Shown: positions 6,250 through 14,181, counted from the stretch's first letter. The stretch is DNA of 14,181 bases from Chitinispirillales bacterium (GCA_031254445.1 JAIRUL010000180.1:1-14181); one strand, 5' to 3'. The notes: a model not told the origin generated them from the letters alone. Translations and numbers: made by a program.

Positions 6250-7086
6250 ATGGGAGACGGCAGCGTTCAAGTTTTTAACATGGCGTCGCTGCTTGGGCTT
6301 CGCGACTTTAATGTCTCGAAGGCCGCGGCGGAGGCGAATATGCCCATTCGGAAGTACTTTGGGCTTTTGTCGGAGATCATAGTCCAGGGGCCGCGCGTCA
6401 TCGAGTCGCTGAACAAGCTATCTTGTTTCGAGATAGACGCCGACGCGATAGGGTGTTTGACGGAGATGCAGAAGACCTTGGCGGCGGCAGGCTGCATCAG
6501 GTACGCTTTGCCCATCGCCGAAATAGCGCTCGCGGGCAAAGACGGGGACATCGCGCACGTCGCCCCGCACGCGGCTAAGGTTTTAAAAGGGTTCAGCCGG
6601 ATTTTTACGCAGCTGTGGACGATGATGATTGACGAGGCAAGCGACCCCTATGGGCCGGTGTCCATGAAGGAGGCGCTGGATAAGGCGCAGGAGGAGATTA
6701 ACCTCAAGGAGACTTTCCGGCAGAAGCGGATATTGGCGGTGGACGACATGCCGGTTATGCTGGCCACGATAGGGCTTGTGCTGAAGAAGGAGTACGCGGT
6801 CTACAAGTTGTCGGACTCGGCGCAGCTCGAATCGGTTTTGGAGTCCCTCGCGCCGGATTTGTTCCTGCTCGACTACGAGATGCCGCAGCGCAGCGGGTTC
6901 GACCTTGTGCCCGTAATAAGGGGCTACGAGGCGCACAAGGCTACGCCGATAATATTTTTGACGTCGACGGGGACGAACGACAGCGTCCTCAAAGCTATTA
7001 AGCTAGGGGCGTGCGATTACTTAGTGAAGCCGATTCAGGCCGACACGCTGCGCCAAAAGGTCGCTACGCACATCACTAAGAAGTAG
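6250..7086 (+). CDS. CheY-like response regulator, paralogue of the one at 137-994
   Basis: A 278-residue soluble regulator, closely similar along its whole length to the protein at 137-994. The receiver domain (about 158-276) keeps all key residues at the same numbers as in the paralogue: D165/D166, phospho-acceptor D208 in LLDYEMP, T238 and K260. The N-terminal region of about 150 residues is the same unrecognised helical domain, with RKYFGLLSEII, RVIESLNKL and a shared D-x-A-H element. There is no output domain. ATG 6250 is preferred over the in-frame ATG 6232 because GGAGGGG lies eight bases before it and the paralogue aligns from here. The gene ends in TAG (7084-7086), 33 bases before the next start. 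The next gene is in the same frame with no other stop between, so only this TAG separates regulator and kinase. It is probably the receiver of phosphate from the HPt protein just upstream. Confidence 0.9.
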   Translation: MGDGSVQVFNMASLLGLRDFNVSKAAAEANMPIRKYFGLLSEIIVQGPRVIESLNKLSCFEIDADAIGCLTEMQKTLAAAGCIRYALPIAEIALAGKDGDIAHVAPHAAKVLKGFSRIFTQLWTMMIDEASDPYGPVSMKEALDKAQEEINLKETFRQKRILAVDDMPVMLATIGLVLKKEYAVYKLSDSAQLESVLESLAPDLFLLDYEMPQRSGFDLVPVIRGYEAHKATPIIFLTSTGTNDSVLKAIKLGACDYLVKPIQADTLRQKVATHITKK

Positions 7087-7119
7087 CTCTTCGGCTTTAA
7101 AAAGGGGCAAGAAGCGCGG

Positions 7120-10032
7120 ATGCGGAGAACTGTCAAAATAACCGGCGCGGCGCTCGCCGCCATATGCGTGTCGGCCGCTGTTTGGCTTGCCTGCGGTAAA
7201 CCCGCCGAAGAGCGCGCGCCTGCGGCTCGCGCGGCGGCGGCGCCGCCGTTCGCGTCGTTTAGGGACATCCCTGGCGTTACGGCGGCGGAGGCCGAGGCCG
7301 TGGAGGCGCTAGCCCGCTCGCGCGGCGCTTTCGTCTACGGGATGACCGTGACGACCGAGGCGTTCTTGACGGACGACGACGGCATCGGCGGGTACGCCGC
7401 GTTGTTTTGCAAATGGCTGACAGGGCTCTTCGGCATACCCTTTGAGCTTCACGTCTACACGTGGGACGGGCTGCGGTCGGGGCTTTCTAATCTGGAGATA
7501 GATTTTACCGGCGACCTGATGGCTACCGAAGAGCGCCGGAAGACGCATATAATGACCGACGCCATCATCGAGCGCTCTTTGAGCGCTTTCCAAATGGCGG
7601 ACGCGGGCGCTATCTCCGAGATAGCCGCGTCGCGGGCGCCGCGCTTCGTGTTTTTAGACCAATCCGCCGTGCTTGACAGGGTAGAACCGCTCGTCAATTA
7701 CGCCTTTGAACCGGTTTTTGTGGGCGACAACGCCGCCGCCTACGATTTGATTGAAAGCGGCAAGGCCGACGCGATACTAGTTATGGGCGTCGCGGAAGCC
7801 GCGTTTGACGCCTACGGCGGCGTAAAGTCGGAGGCGTTTTTCCCGCTTGTCTACAACTCGGCCTCCATGTCGACGCAAAACCCAAAGCTCGCCCCCGTTA
7901 TCTCGGTCGTGCAAAAAGCGCTGCGGAGCGAAAATGTGCGCGGCTACCTGATAGAGCTATATAAAGCCGGGTATGTCGAATACCGCAAGCATAAGCTGCG
8001 CATGAAGCTTACGGGCGAAGAGCGCGCGTACCTGTGGAAAAACCCTGTGGTGAAAATCGGGGCGGAGTACGACAACTACCCCGTATGCTTTTATAACAGC
8101 AACGAAGGCGAGTGGCAGGGCGCCGTTTTTTTTGTTTTTCGCGAAATAGAGGAGTTTACCGGAATCGCTTTTGAAGTGGCCAATAGCCCAAACAAAGAGT
8201 TTTCCGGCTTGATTAAAATGCTCGAAGCGGGGGAGGTGTCCCTTCTCTCGGAGGTGCTTAGGACAAAGGAGCGGGAGGGCCGCTTTTTATGGCCGGGCAC
8301 GCCTATCATGGTAGACTTTTCCACGCTTATCTCCAAGGCGGATTACCCGGGCATTACGCTTCCCGAGATATTAAACATAAGAGTCGGGGCGGCTCAGGGC
8401 ACGGCCCACGCGGAGCTGTTCAAGAGGTGGTTTCCCGACCACAATAACTTTTTCGAATACTACAAAACGTTTGAGGTATGGGACGCGCTTGAGCGGGGCG
8501 ACATCGACATGGTGATGTCGCGGCGGAACCAGTTTCTCGCGCTGTCAAACTACAAGGAGCGGGCGGGCTACAAGGTCAACGTCGCGTTCGAAAACTATTT
8601 TTACGCAACTTTCGGCATTAACAAAGACGAAACCGTTTTGTGCTCCATCTTAGATAAGACGCTCGCCCTTATCGACACTAAGCGGATTGCCGGAAATTGG
8701 ACGAATAAATTCTTGGACTACCGCTATAAGCTGATAGAGGCGCAAAGGCCGTGGCTCATCGGGGCGACCGCGCTCTCCCTAGTTACGCTTGTTTTGATAC
8801 TGACCCTGTTTTACCGGAGCCGCGCCGCAGGGAGGCGCCTTGTGAAGCAGCAGGCGGAGGTGGAGGCCGCGAGCCGCGCCAAGTCGTCGTTCCTCGCCGC
8901 CATGAGCCACGAGATGCGGACGCCGATGAACGCGATAATCGGCATGACCTCCATCGGCAAAAATACGGCGGACACGGAGCGCAAAAACTACGCGCTGGGC
9001 AAAATCGAGGACGCGGCGGTGCACCTTTTGAGCGTCATCAACGACGTGCTTGACATATCGAAAATCGAGGCGAATAAATTAGAGCTGTCGCCTGTGGAGT
9101 TTAGCCTTGAGAAGATGCTGCAAAGAATCGTGAACATCATCAACTTCCGCATGGACGAGAAGCGCCAGAAGTTTACCCTAAACGTCGGCGAGAACCTGCC
9201 GCGCATAGTTTTTGGCGACGACCACCACCTAAGCCAAGTGATATTGAACCTGCTCTCCAACGCGGTGAAGTTTTCGCCGGAACACGGCAAGATAGCCTTA
9301 AACGTCTCCTTAGCAGGCGAGAAAGATGGCGTTTGCGAGATGCGGGTAGAGGTCGCCGACAACGGAATAGGCATAACGCCTGAGAAGCAGGCGAAGCTCT
9401 TTCAGGCGTTTCAGCAGGCGGACAGCGGCATAAGCAGGGAGTTCGGCGGCACGGGGCTTGGGCTCTCCATTTCAAAGCACATCGTCGAGCTTATGGGCGG
9501 GAAGATTTGGATTGAATCCGAGCGCGGCAAGGGCTCGCGGTTTATTTTTACCGTGAACGTTTCGCGCGGCAAAAGCGGCGCCGGCGCGCCGCTTGCCGCA
9601 AGCGGCGGCGAAGGGGGCGGAGGCGCGATAGGAAAGTTTACGGGCAAAAAGCTGCTTCTCGCCGAAGACGTGGAGATAAACCGGGAGATAATGGTTTCGC
9701 TGCTTGAAGAGACAGAGATAATTATTGACTGCGCCAAGAACGGCTTAGAGGCCGTCGAGATGATATCCGAAGACGTAGACAAGTACGATATTGTGCTTAT
9801 GGATGTGCAGATGCCTAAGATGGACGGGCTTGAAGCGACCCGGCGGATACGCGCTATGGACGCGCCGCGTTTGAGGGGCCTTCCCATAATAGCGATGACG
9901 GCGCACGTGTTTAAGAGCGATATCGATGAGTGCGCTAAGGCGGGCATGAACGACCACATCGGAAAGCCGATTGACATTGAGGATGTGCTGGAAAAACTGC
10001 GTAAGCACTTGGGCGGGGGCAATGGGCAATGA
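7120..10032 (+). CDS. BvgS/EvgS-like hybrid sensor histidine kinase without PAS domain
   Basis: A 970-residue membrane hybrid kinase. The N-terminus is a hydrophobic export signal ending in VWLAC, a relaxed lipobox-like site at Cys25. Two Venus-flytrap domains follow (about 70-293 and 305-535; LEIDFTGDLMATEER in the first), then EAQRPW and one transmembrane helix (544-565). Unlike its neighbours it has no PAS domain: about 30 residues join the helix to HisKA, with H597 in SHEMRTP. HATPase_c has N710/N714, DNGIGI 747-752 and GTGLGLS 777-783. A Gly-rich linker (818-838) leads to a receiver (842-962) with E849/D850, acceptor D895 in LMDVQMP, T927 and K949. Kinase and receiver are of a different lineage from those at 1014 and 10053, although the sensor half is homologous. 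AAGGGG lies 12 bases before the ATG, a long spacing. The gene ends inside a heptamer repeat that runs up to the next gene. Confidence 0.93.
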   Translation: MRRTVKITGAALAAICVSAAVWLACGKPAEERAPAARAAAAPPFASFRDIPGVTAAEAEAVEALARSRGAFVYGMTVTTEAFLTDDDGIGGYAALFCKWLTGLFGIPFELHVYTWDGLRSGLSNLEIDFTGDLMATEERRKTHIMTDAIIERSLSAFQMADAGAISEIAASRAPRFVFLDQSAVLDRVEPLVNYAFEPVFVGDNAAAYDLIESGKADAILVMGVAEAAFDAYGGVKSEAFFPLVYNSASMSTQNPKLAPVISVVQKALRSENVRGYLIELYKAGYVEYRKHKLRMKLTGEERAYLWKNPVVKIGAEYDNYPVCFYNSNEGEWQGAVFFVFREIEEFTGIAFEVANSPNKEFSGLIKMLEAGEVSLLSEVLRTKEREGRFLWPGTPIMVDFSTLISKADYPGITLPEILNIRVGAAQGTAHAELFKRWFPDHNNFFEYYKTFEVWDALERGDIDMVMSRRNQFLALSNYKERAGYKVNVAFENYFYATFGINKDETVLCSILDKTLALIDTKRIAGNWTNKFLDYRYKLIEAQRPWLIGATALSLVTLVLILTLFYRSRAAGRRLVKQQAEVEAASRAKSSFLAAMSHEMRTPMNAIIGMTSIGKNTADTERKNYALGKIEDAAVHLLSVINDVLDISKIEANKLELSPVEFSLEKMLQRIVNIINFRMDEKRQKFTLNVGENLPRIVFGDDHHLSQVILNLLSNAVKFSPEHGKIALNVSLAGEKDGVCEMRVEVADNGIGITPEKQAKLFQAFQQADSGISREFGGTGLGLSISKHIVELMGGKIWIESERGKGSRFIFTVNVSRGKSGAGAPLAASGGEGGGGAIGKFTGKKLLLAEDVEINREIMVSLLEETEIIIDCAKNGLEAVEMISEDVDKYDIVLMDVQMPKMDGLEATRRIRAMDAPRLRGLPIIAMTAHVFKSDIDECAKAGMNDHIGKPIDIEDVLEKLRKHLGGGNGQ

Positions 10033-10051
10033 ACAATGAACGGCGGGCGGC
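10017..10051. repeat. degenerate 7-bp repeat spanning a stop and a start codon
   Basis: Five units of exactly seven bases begin at 10017, 10024, 10031, 10038 and 10045. The first two are both GGGCAAT, the third is GAACAAT, and the last two drift (GAACGGC, GGGCGGC). The block contains the last codons and TGA of the upstream kinase and the first possible ATG (10029) of the next. It ends one base before the preferred ATG at 10053. Confidence 0.6.
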
Positions 10052-10052
10052 T

Positions 10053-13000
10053 ATGAAAAAGGGGAGAGGCGCGCGGGCCGCGGCGTTGGCTGTCGCGGCT
10101 ATCGCGATGGTTGGCCTATCGGGCTGCGCCGACAGCCGCCGCGAGCTGTCCGCAGACGCCGTTGACCGCATTAAGTCCTATCGCGATATCCCCGGCGTAA
10201 CGGAGGAGGAGATTGCCGCCATTGAGGCGCTTAAGGCGGCGAGGCGGAGCTTTTCCTACGGAAGCATGAAAACCACGGAGGCGTTCAGGCAGAGAGACGG
10301 ATCTATCGCCGGTTTTTCGGCATTGTTTAGCAAGCATTTGTCGGAACTGTTCGGCATCCCCTTTATCCAAAAAGAGCTTGGCTGGGATGATGAAAAGAGC
10401 GGGATCGACAGCATGACGCTTGATTTTGCAAGCGACATGACCGCGACGCCGGAACGCATGAAGAGATACTTTATGACCCACTCCATTGCCGAACGTTCGC
10501 TCAAGATTTTTACGTACGGGAGCAACGGGCGGTTTCAGACGGAAGACGACGTATTTGGGTTAAGGCTCGGATTCTACGGAGGAACGATAACCGCCCAATC
10601 TATAATAAACGCATATCCATCGCTCAAATTTGAAACCGTGAACCTATTCACCATACCGGAAATCGTCGAAAACCTCTCCTCCGGCAGGATAGACGCTTTT
10701 GTCACCGACGCTGTGATGTCTGTCGGGTTTGAAGGGTATCCATTGGTTCATTCCAAGGAGTTTTTCTCGTTCGTTTACACCCCGGTATCTTTGACCACCG
10801 GATGCCCAGATCTTAGGCCGATTATATCGGTTGTAAACAAATATATCGAGGCGGGAGGAATAGACAAGCTGTACGAGCTGTACCGGAAAGGCAGGTACGA
10901 GTACGCCAAATATGAACTGAGCGGCTCCTACACCGACGCTGAAAAAGCGTATATAGCCGGGCTGGCAAGCCGCGGCGAGAAAGTGCCGGTTGGGCTTGAG
11001 CACGATTATTACCCTGTCAGCTTTTTCAATGAGAAGAGCGGGGAGTTTGAAGGCGTAGTGCCGGATATATTAAAAGAGATTAATTTGTTGACAGGCATAG
11101 AGTTTGATATCGTGACGGACAGAAACACGCCGTTTTACCAAATACTTGAAATGGTTAATACCGGCGAAGCCGCTTTTCTTTCGGCAATGCTGATGACGCC
11201 GGAGCGTAAAGATAAATACTTATGGTCCGATCGCCACTATACGTCGCACTACGCGCTCATATCAAAAATCGACCACCCTTTTTTGGAGATGGCTCAAGTT
11301 GTGCGCGCCCGTATTGGCGTAAGCAAGGGCACGGCATACGAGGAGATGTACAAAATGTGGTTTCCGAACAGCTCAAACTTAATATATTACAATTCGATTA
11401 TCGATGCGATGATGGCGCTCGACCGGGGCGAGGTCGATCTGGTTATGGCGTCTGAGAACGCGCTCATAACAATGATGAATTACTTCGAAAAGCCCGGGTT
11501 TATGATAAACATCCAATTCAATATGCTGGAGGAGGCCTATTTTGGCTTTAACCTCGGCGAAGAGCAATTGGCATCGATTATCCGCAAGGCTCAAAAGTAC
11601 GTTGCGATCGATAAATTCAACAAGTACTGGACGAACCGCGTGTTTGACTATGAAAGAAAGCTGGCGGAAGCGCAGCGGCCGTGGCTTATCGGGGCGACCG
11701 CCTTATCGTTAGCCATACTCGTTTTGATACTAGCCCTATTTTACCGCAACCGCAGCGAGCGGAGGCGGCTTGCCAAATTAGTGGCGGATCAGACCTCCAC
11801 CATTACGGCCATCTTTGACGCCACGCCGGACTTAATCTTCCGCATGGATCTATATTCGCGCTTTACCGAATTAAACGCAAGCTTAGAAAAACATTTTAAT
11901 CTGAGCAAGCCGGATATCCTCGGTAAAACGCCGTCGGCTATAGGGGTGCCCATAGATTTCGCGGCGCAGTATATGGCCATTGACAACTGGGTATTCGACA
12001 GCAGGCAATCGATTACCGTTGAGGAAATCATACCGTCTTTTGACGGGAAACGCCTCCTTTTCGAGACAATAAAATCGCCGCTTATTCAAAACGGCAAGGT
12101 AACTGGGCTTGTGGGCATGTCGCGGGAGATAACCCAAAGGAAGGCCATTGAGGAGGAGGCGAAGAACGCCTCCGAGGCAAAGAGCCGCTTTATCGCCAAC
12201 ATGAGCCACGAAATGCGGACGCCCATGAACGTAATCGTCGGGCTTACGGGCCTTATGATGGAAGAAATGGGCGTCCCCGATAATATAAAAGAAACGCTGG
12301 AAAAAATAAACACGGCCGGCGGCACCTTGACAGGGATGATAAACGACGAGGTGGCTATGTCTAAAATTGAGGCCGGTAAAATAGAGTTAGTGCCGGTGCG
12401 GTACGATGTGCCAAGCCTTTTAAACGACATTATCACGCTCAACATAATACGCATCGAGAATAAGCCCATAATATTCGACCTGTATATTAGCGACGATATG
12501 CCGCGCACTCTATACGGCGACGACCTCCGCGTAAAACAGATATTCAACAATCTTTTAAGCAACGCTTTCAAATACACCAAAGAAGGCAGCGTCACTTTAA
12601 GCGTTGACAGCCGGCGCGAAGACGATACGGTATGGCTATCTTTCTACATAAGCGACACCGGCATAGGCATCCGCAAGGAAGATATGGTGAAGCTCTTTAC
12701 CGATTACAATCAGGTTGACACCCGCGCAAACCGCGAAATCGAGGGGACGGGCCTAGGGCTTAGCATCACCAAAAAGTTTATAGAGCTGATGGATGGGGAG
12801 ATTTCGGTAGAGAGCGAGTACGGCATAGGGACAACGTTCCGTGTGCGAATCCGGCAGGGGTTCGTTAGCAGCGACTCCATCAGCAAAGAAACGGTAGAGC
12901 GCCTCCGCAGTTTCAGCTATTCGGACAACAAGATGGTGGAACGCAGAAAATTAACGCGCGCCGATTTGAGCTACGCGCGGGTGCTAGTAGTAGACGATTT

Positions 13001-13370
13001 CCCGACGAACTTAGACGTGGCCGCCGGCATGTTGCGCAAGTACAAAATGCGCGTGGACTGCGTAACGAGCGGGCAAGACGCCGTTGACCGCATATCCGCC
13101 GCAGCCCCGCTCTACGACGCCGTGTTTATGGATCACATGATGCCCGGCATGGACGGCATTGAAGCGGCGGCGGCAATCCGCGCAATGGCCACGGAGTACG
13201 CGAAGAAAATGCCCATAATCGCGCTCACAGCCAACGCCGTAGCCGGAAACGAAGAAATGTTCCTGAACAACGGCTTCGACGCGTTCCTCCCCAAGCCGTT
13301 CAGCGTAGCCGGTTTAGACGTAGTTGTTCAACGCTGGGTTAGGGATAAGTCTAAGGAGCAAAGAATTTGA
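10053..13370 (+). CDS. BvgS/EvgS-like hybrid sensor histidine kinase with PAS domain
   Basis: A complete hybrid kinase of 1105 residues. It has a classical lipoprotein signal (basic KKGRGAR, hydrophobic core, lipobox LSGC with Cys25), two Venus-flytrap domains (about 65-290 and 308-530), EAQRPW and a transmembrane helix (543-564). A PAS domain (580-694) follows, then HisKA with H719, HATPase_c (NNLLSNAFKYT near 832-842, DTGIGI, GTGLGLS) and a receiver with D981/D982, acceptor D1027 in MDHMMP, T1059 and K1081. It matches the truncated kinase at 1014 domain for domain and shows what that gene looked like intact. One oddity is INDEVAMSK at 763-771, where relatives have INNVLDISK or INDVLDISK. 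An in-frame ATG at 10029 overlaps the upstream stop (ATGA) and would add eight residues, but it lies in repeat DNA; the start at 10053 gives a signal peptide the same length as the paralogues'. No strong ribosome binding site is seen for either. Confidence 0.92.
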   Translation: MKKGRGARAAALAVAAIAMVGLSGCADSRRELSADAVDRIKSYRDIPGVTEEEIAAIEALKAARRSFSYGSMKTTEAFRQRDGSIAGFSALFSKHLSELFGIPFIQKELGWDDEKSGIDSMTLDFASDMTATPERMKRYFMTHSIAERSLKIFTYGSNGRFQTEDDVFGLRLGFYGGTITAQSIINAYPSLKFETVNLFTIPEIVENLSSGRIDAFVTDAVMSVGFEGYPLVHSKEFFSFVYTPVSLTTGCPDLRPIISVVNKYIEAGGIDKLYELYRKGRYEYAKYELSGSYTDAEKAYIAGLASRGEKVPVGLEHDYYPVSFFNEKSGEFEGVVPDILKEINLLTGIEFDIVTDRNTPFYQILEMVNTGEAAFLSAMLMTPERKDKYLWSDRHYTSHYALISKIDHPFLEMAQVVRARIGVSKGTAYEEMYKMWFPNSSNLIYYNSIIDAMMALDRGEVDLVMASENALITMMNYFEKPGFMINIQFNMLEEAYFGFNLGEEQLASIIRKAQKYVAIDKFNKYWTNRVFDYERKLAEAQRPWLIGATALSLAILVLILALFYRNRSERRRLAKLVADQTSTITAIFDATPDLIFRMDLYSRFTELNASLEKHFNLSKPDILGKTPSAIGVPIDFAAQYMAIDNWVFDSRQSITVEEIIPSFDGKRLLFETIKSPLIQNGKVTGLVGMSREITQRKAIEEEAKNASEAKSRFIANMSHEMRTPMNVIVGLTGLMMEEMGVPDNIKETLEKINTAGGTLTGMINDEVAMSKIEAGKIELVPVRYDVPSLLNDIITLNIIRIENKPIIFDLYISDDMPRTLYGDDLRVKQIFNNLLSNAFKYTKEGSVTLSVDSRREDDTVWLSFYISDTGIGIRKEDMVKLFTDYNQVDTRANREIEGTGLGLSITKKFIELMDGEISVESEYGIGTTFRVRIRQGFVSSDSISKETVERLRSFSYSDNKMVERRKLTRADLSYARVLVVDDFPTNLDVAAGMLRKYKMRVDCVTSGQDAVDRISAAAPLYDAVFMDHMMPGMDGIEAAAAIRAMATEYAKKMPIIALTANAVAGNEEMFLNNGFDAFLPKPFSVAGLDVVVQRWVRDKSKEQRI

Positions 13371-13413
13371 CTTTGATTTTGATAGTTGATAGCTATTAAT
13401 TGACAGTTAGCAA
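13365..13413. repeat. TTGATAG-like short repeats between kinase genes
   Basis: After the stop at 13370 comes a run of short TTGA-type units. From 13379 they are in seven-base register: TTGATAG at 13379 and 13386, CTATTAA at 13393, TTGACAG at 13400 and TTAGCAA at 13407. The first part, TTTGACTTTGA, is also found inverted near 5334-5349. The 67-base gap is otherwise empty. Confidence 0.45.
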
Positions 13414-13437
13414 CGAGCTATGAAAAAGGCATATTGT

Positions 13438-14181
13438 ATGCAAGTCAAAACGATTACAGCGGCATTGACGATCGCGGCCATCTCCGCCGCTCTTTTTTTA
13501 TGTTGCGGCAAAGCGCAGCGCCCGCGCCCGCCTGAACCCATTGGCATTGGCGCAGAATCGCCGTTCGCGTCGTTTCGGGATATTCCCGGCGTTACGGTTG
13601 AGGAGATTGCCGATATCGAGGCGTTGCAAAAAAAGCGCAGCTCTTTTGTTTACGGCATGCCCCCAAATTCCGAAGCGTTTCTTGACGCGGAAAACAACGG
13701 CGGGGTTAGGGGTTTTTCCGCCCTGTTTTGCGAATGGCTGACGGGCCTATTCCAGATAAGCTTCAATCCCGCGCTCTACGCTTGGAGCGATATGATAGGC
13801 GGCCTTGAGCGGAGGGAGATTGACTTTACCGGCGATTTGATGGCCACCGAAGAGCGGCGGGCCTCATATTTAATGACGGACGCCATTGCGGTGCGGGCGC
13901 TTGCGCTCTTCCGCATATCGGGCGCGCCGCCGATTTCCAAAATCGCCGGTTCGCGCCCGCCGCGCTTCGCCTTTCTGAAAAATTCCGCGGCGTTCGCCGC
14001 CGTCAACGCGGTTGCGGAAATGCCATTCGACCCGGTTTTCGTGAGCGGCTTCCCCGAGGCCTACGAGGCGCTCGCGAGCGGCGAAGCCGACGCCTTCATC
14101 TCGGCTGGCATCTCGGAAGCGTCGTTCATCGCTTACGGGGATGTTGTGAGCGAGGTGTTCTTCCCGATGGTTTACAACTCC
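13438..14181 (+). CDS. BvgS-like sensor kinase, N-terminal part only (cut by window end)
   Basis: The first 248 codons of a fourth member of the kinase family run open to the last base. The protein starts with a hydrophobic export signal ending in FLCCGK (Cys22 or Cys23 as possible lipidation site). A Pro-rich linker, the shared SFRDIPGVT segment (45-53) and a first Venus-flytrap domain follow (from about 68; IDFTGDLMATEER at 128-140). It is closest to the kinase at 7120 (PFASFRDIPGVT, FCEWLTGLF, FFPMVYNS). One visible difference is LFQISF where all the others have LFGIPF or LFGIPV. The second sensor domain and transmitter lie outside the window, so calling it a kinase rests on homology. ATG 13438 is chosen because AAAAAGG lies eight bases upstream; an in-frame ATG at 13420 would add six residues but has no ribosome binding site. 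Confidence 0.85.
   Translation, partial: MQVKTITAALTIAAISAALFLCCGKAQRPRPPEPIGIGAESPFASFRDIPGVTVEEIADIEALQKKRSSFVYGMPPNSEAFLDAENNGGVRGFSALFCEWLTGLFQISFNPALYAWSDMIGGLERREIDFTGDLMATEERRASYLMTDAIAVRALALFRISGAPPISKIAGSRPPRFAFLKNSAAFAAVNAVAEMPFDPVFVSGFPEAYEALASGEADAFISAGISEASFIAYGDVVSEVFFPMVYNS

Noticed and set aside
9411..10022. 203-codon open frame on the minus strand
   Set aside because: It lies opposite the kinase/receiver half of the gene at 7120, is Ser/Ile/Pro-rich low-complexity sequence, and is a shadow of that gene.
13400..13437. TTGACA at 13400-13405 as a promoter for the last kinase gene
   Set aside because: No acceptable -10 box lies 16-18 bases downstream, and the hexamer is part of the local TTGA-type repeat.

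Overview
The window is an accessory signalling locus from a bacterium with fairly GC-rich coding DNA, frequent ATA isoleucine codons and lipoprotein-type signal peptides. The DUF4349-type lipoprotein, the DHMMP-type receiver domains and the repeat-rich intergenic DNA would fit a host-associated spirochaete (gut Treponema-like) or a clostridium. This is an impression from style: no marker gene here fixes the phylum.

Layout. (1) 137-4331, + strand: a CheY-like response regulator with a novel-looking N-terminal domain, then a BvgS/EvgS-like hybrid histidine kinase. The kinase is cut by an in-frame TAG at 3987-3989, which leaves most of its receiver domain (3990-4331) untranslated or separate. 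(2) 4356-5054, - strand: a DUF4349-type lipoprotein, convergent with the kinase, with a candidate promoter and a 16-bp palindrome upstream. (3) About 5160-5700: non-coding DNA rich in repeats, with a 9-bp tandem array, a run of GC-rich hairpins and three 62-64-bp tandem copies. (4) 5814 to the window end, + strand: a tightly packed probable operon of a stand-alone HPt protein, a second copy of the response regulator, and three BvgS-like kinases in a row, the last cut by the window edge.

How the genes work together. All four kinases share an export signal and tandem periplasmic Venus-flytrap (SBP_bac_3-like) domains. The three whole enough to judge also have one transmembrane helix followed by a HisKA/HATPase transmitter and a receiver. 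None has a fused HPt domain, unlike BvgS and EvgS, and the HPt is encoded as its own gene at the head of the second operon. The simplest reading is a branched His-Asp-His-Asp phosphorelay: several ligand-sensing kinases feed one HPt, which passes phosphate to the two CheY-like regulators. The regulators have no DNA-binding output domain, so the final effect is unknown. The kinases and regulators are paralogues that arose by duplication. They differ in sensor sequence, in presence of a PAS domain and in the lineage of the transmitter-receiver half.
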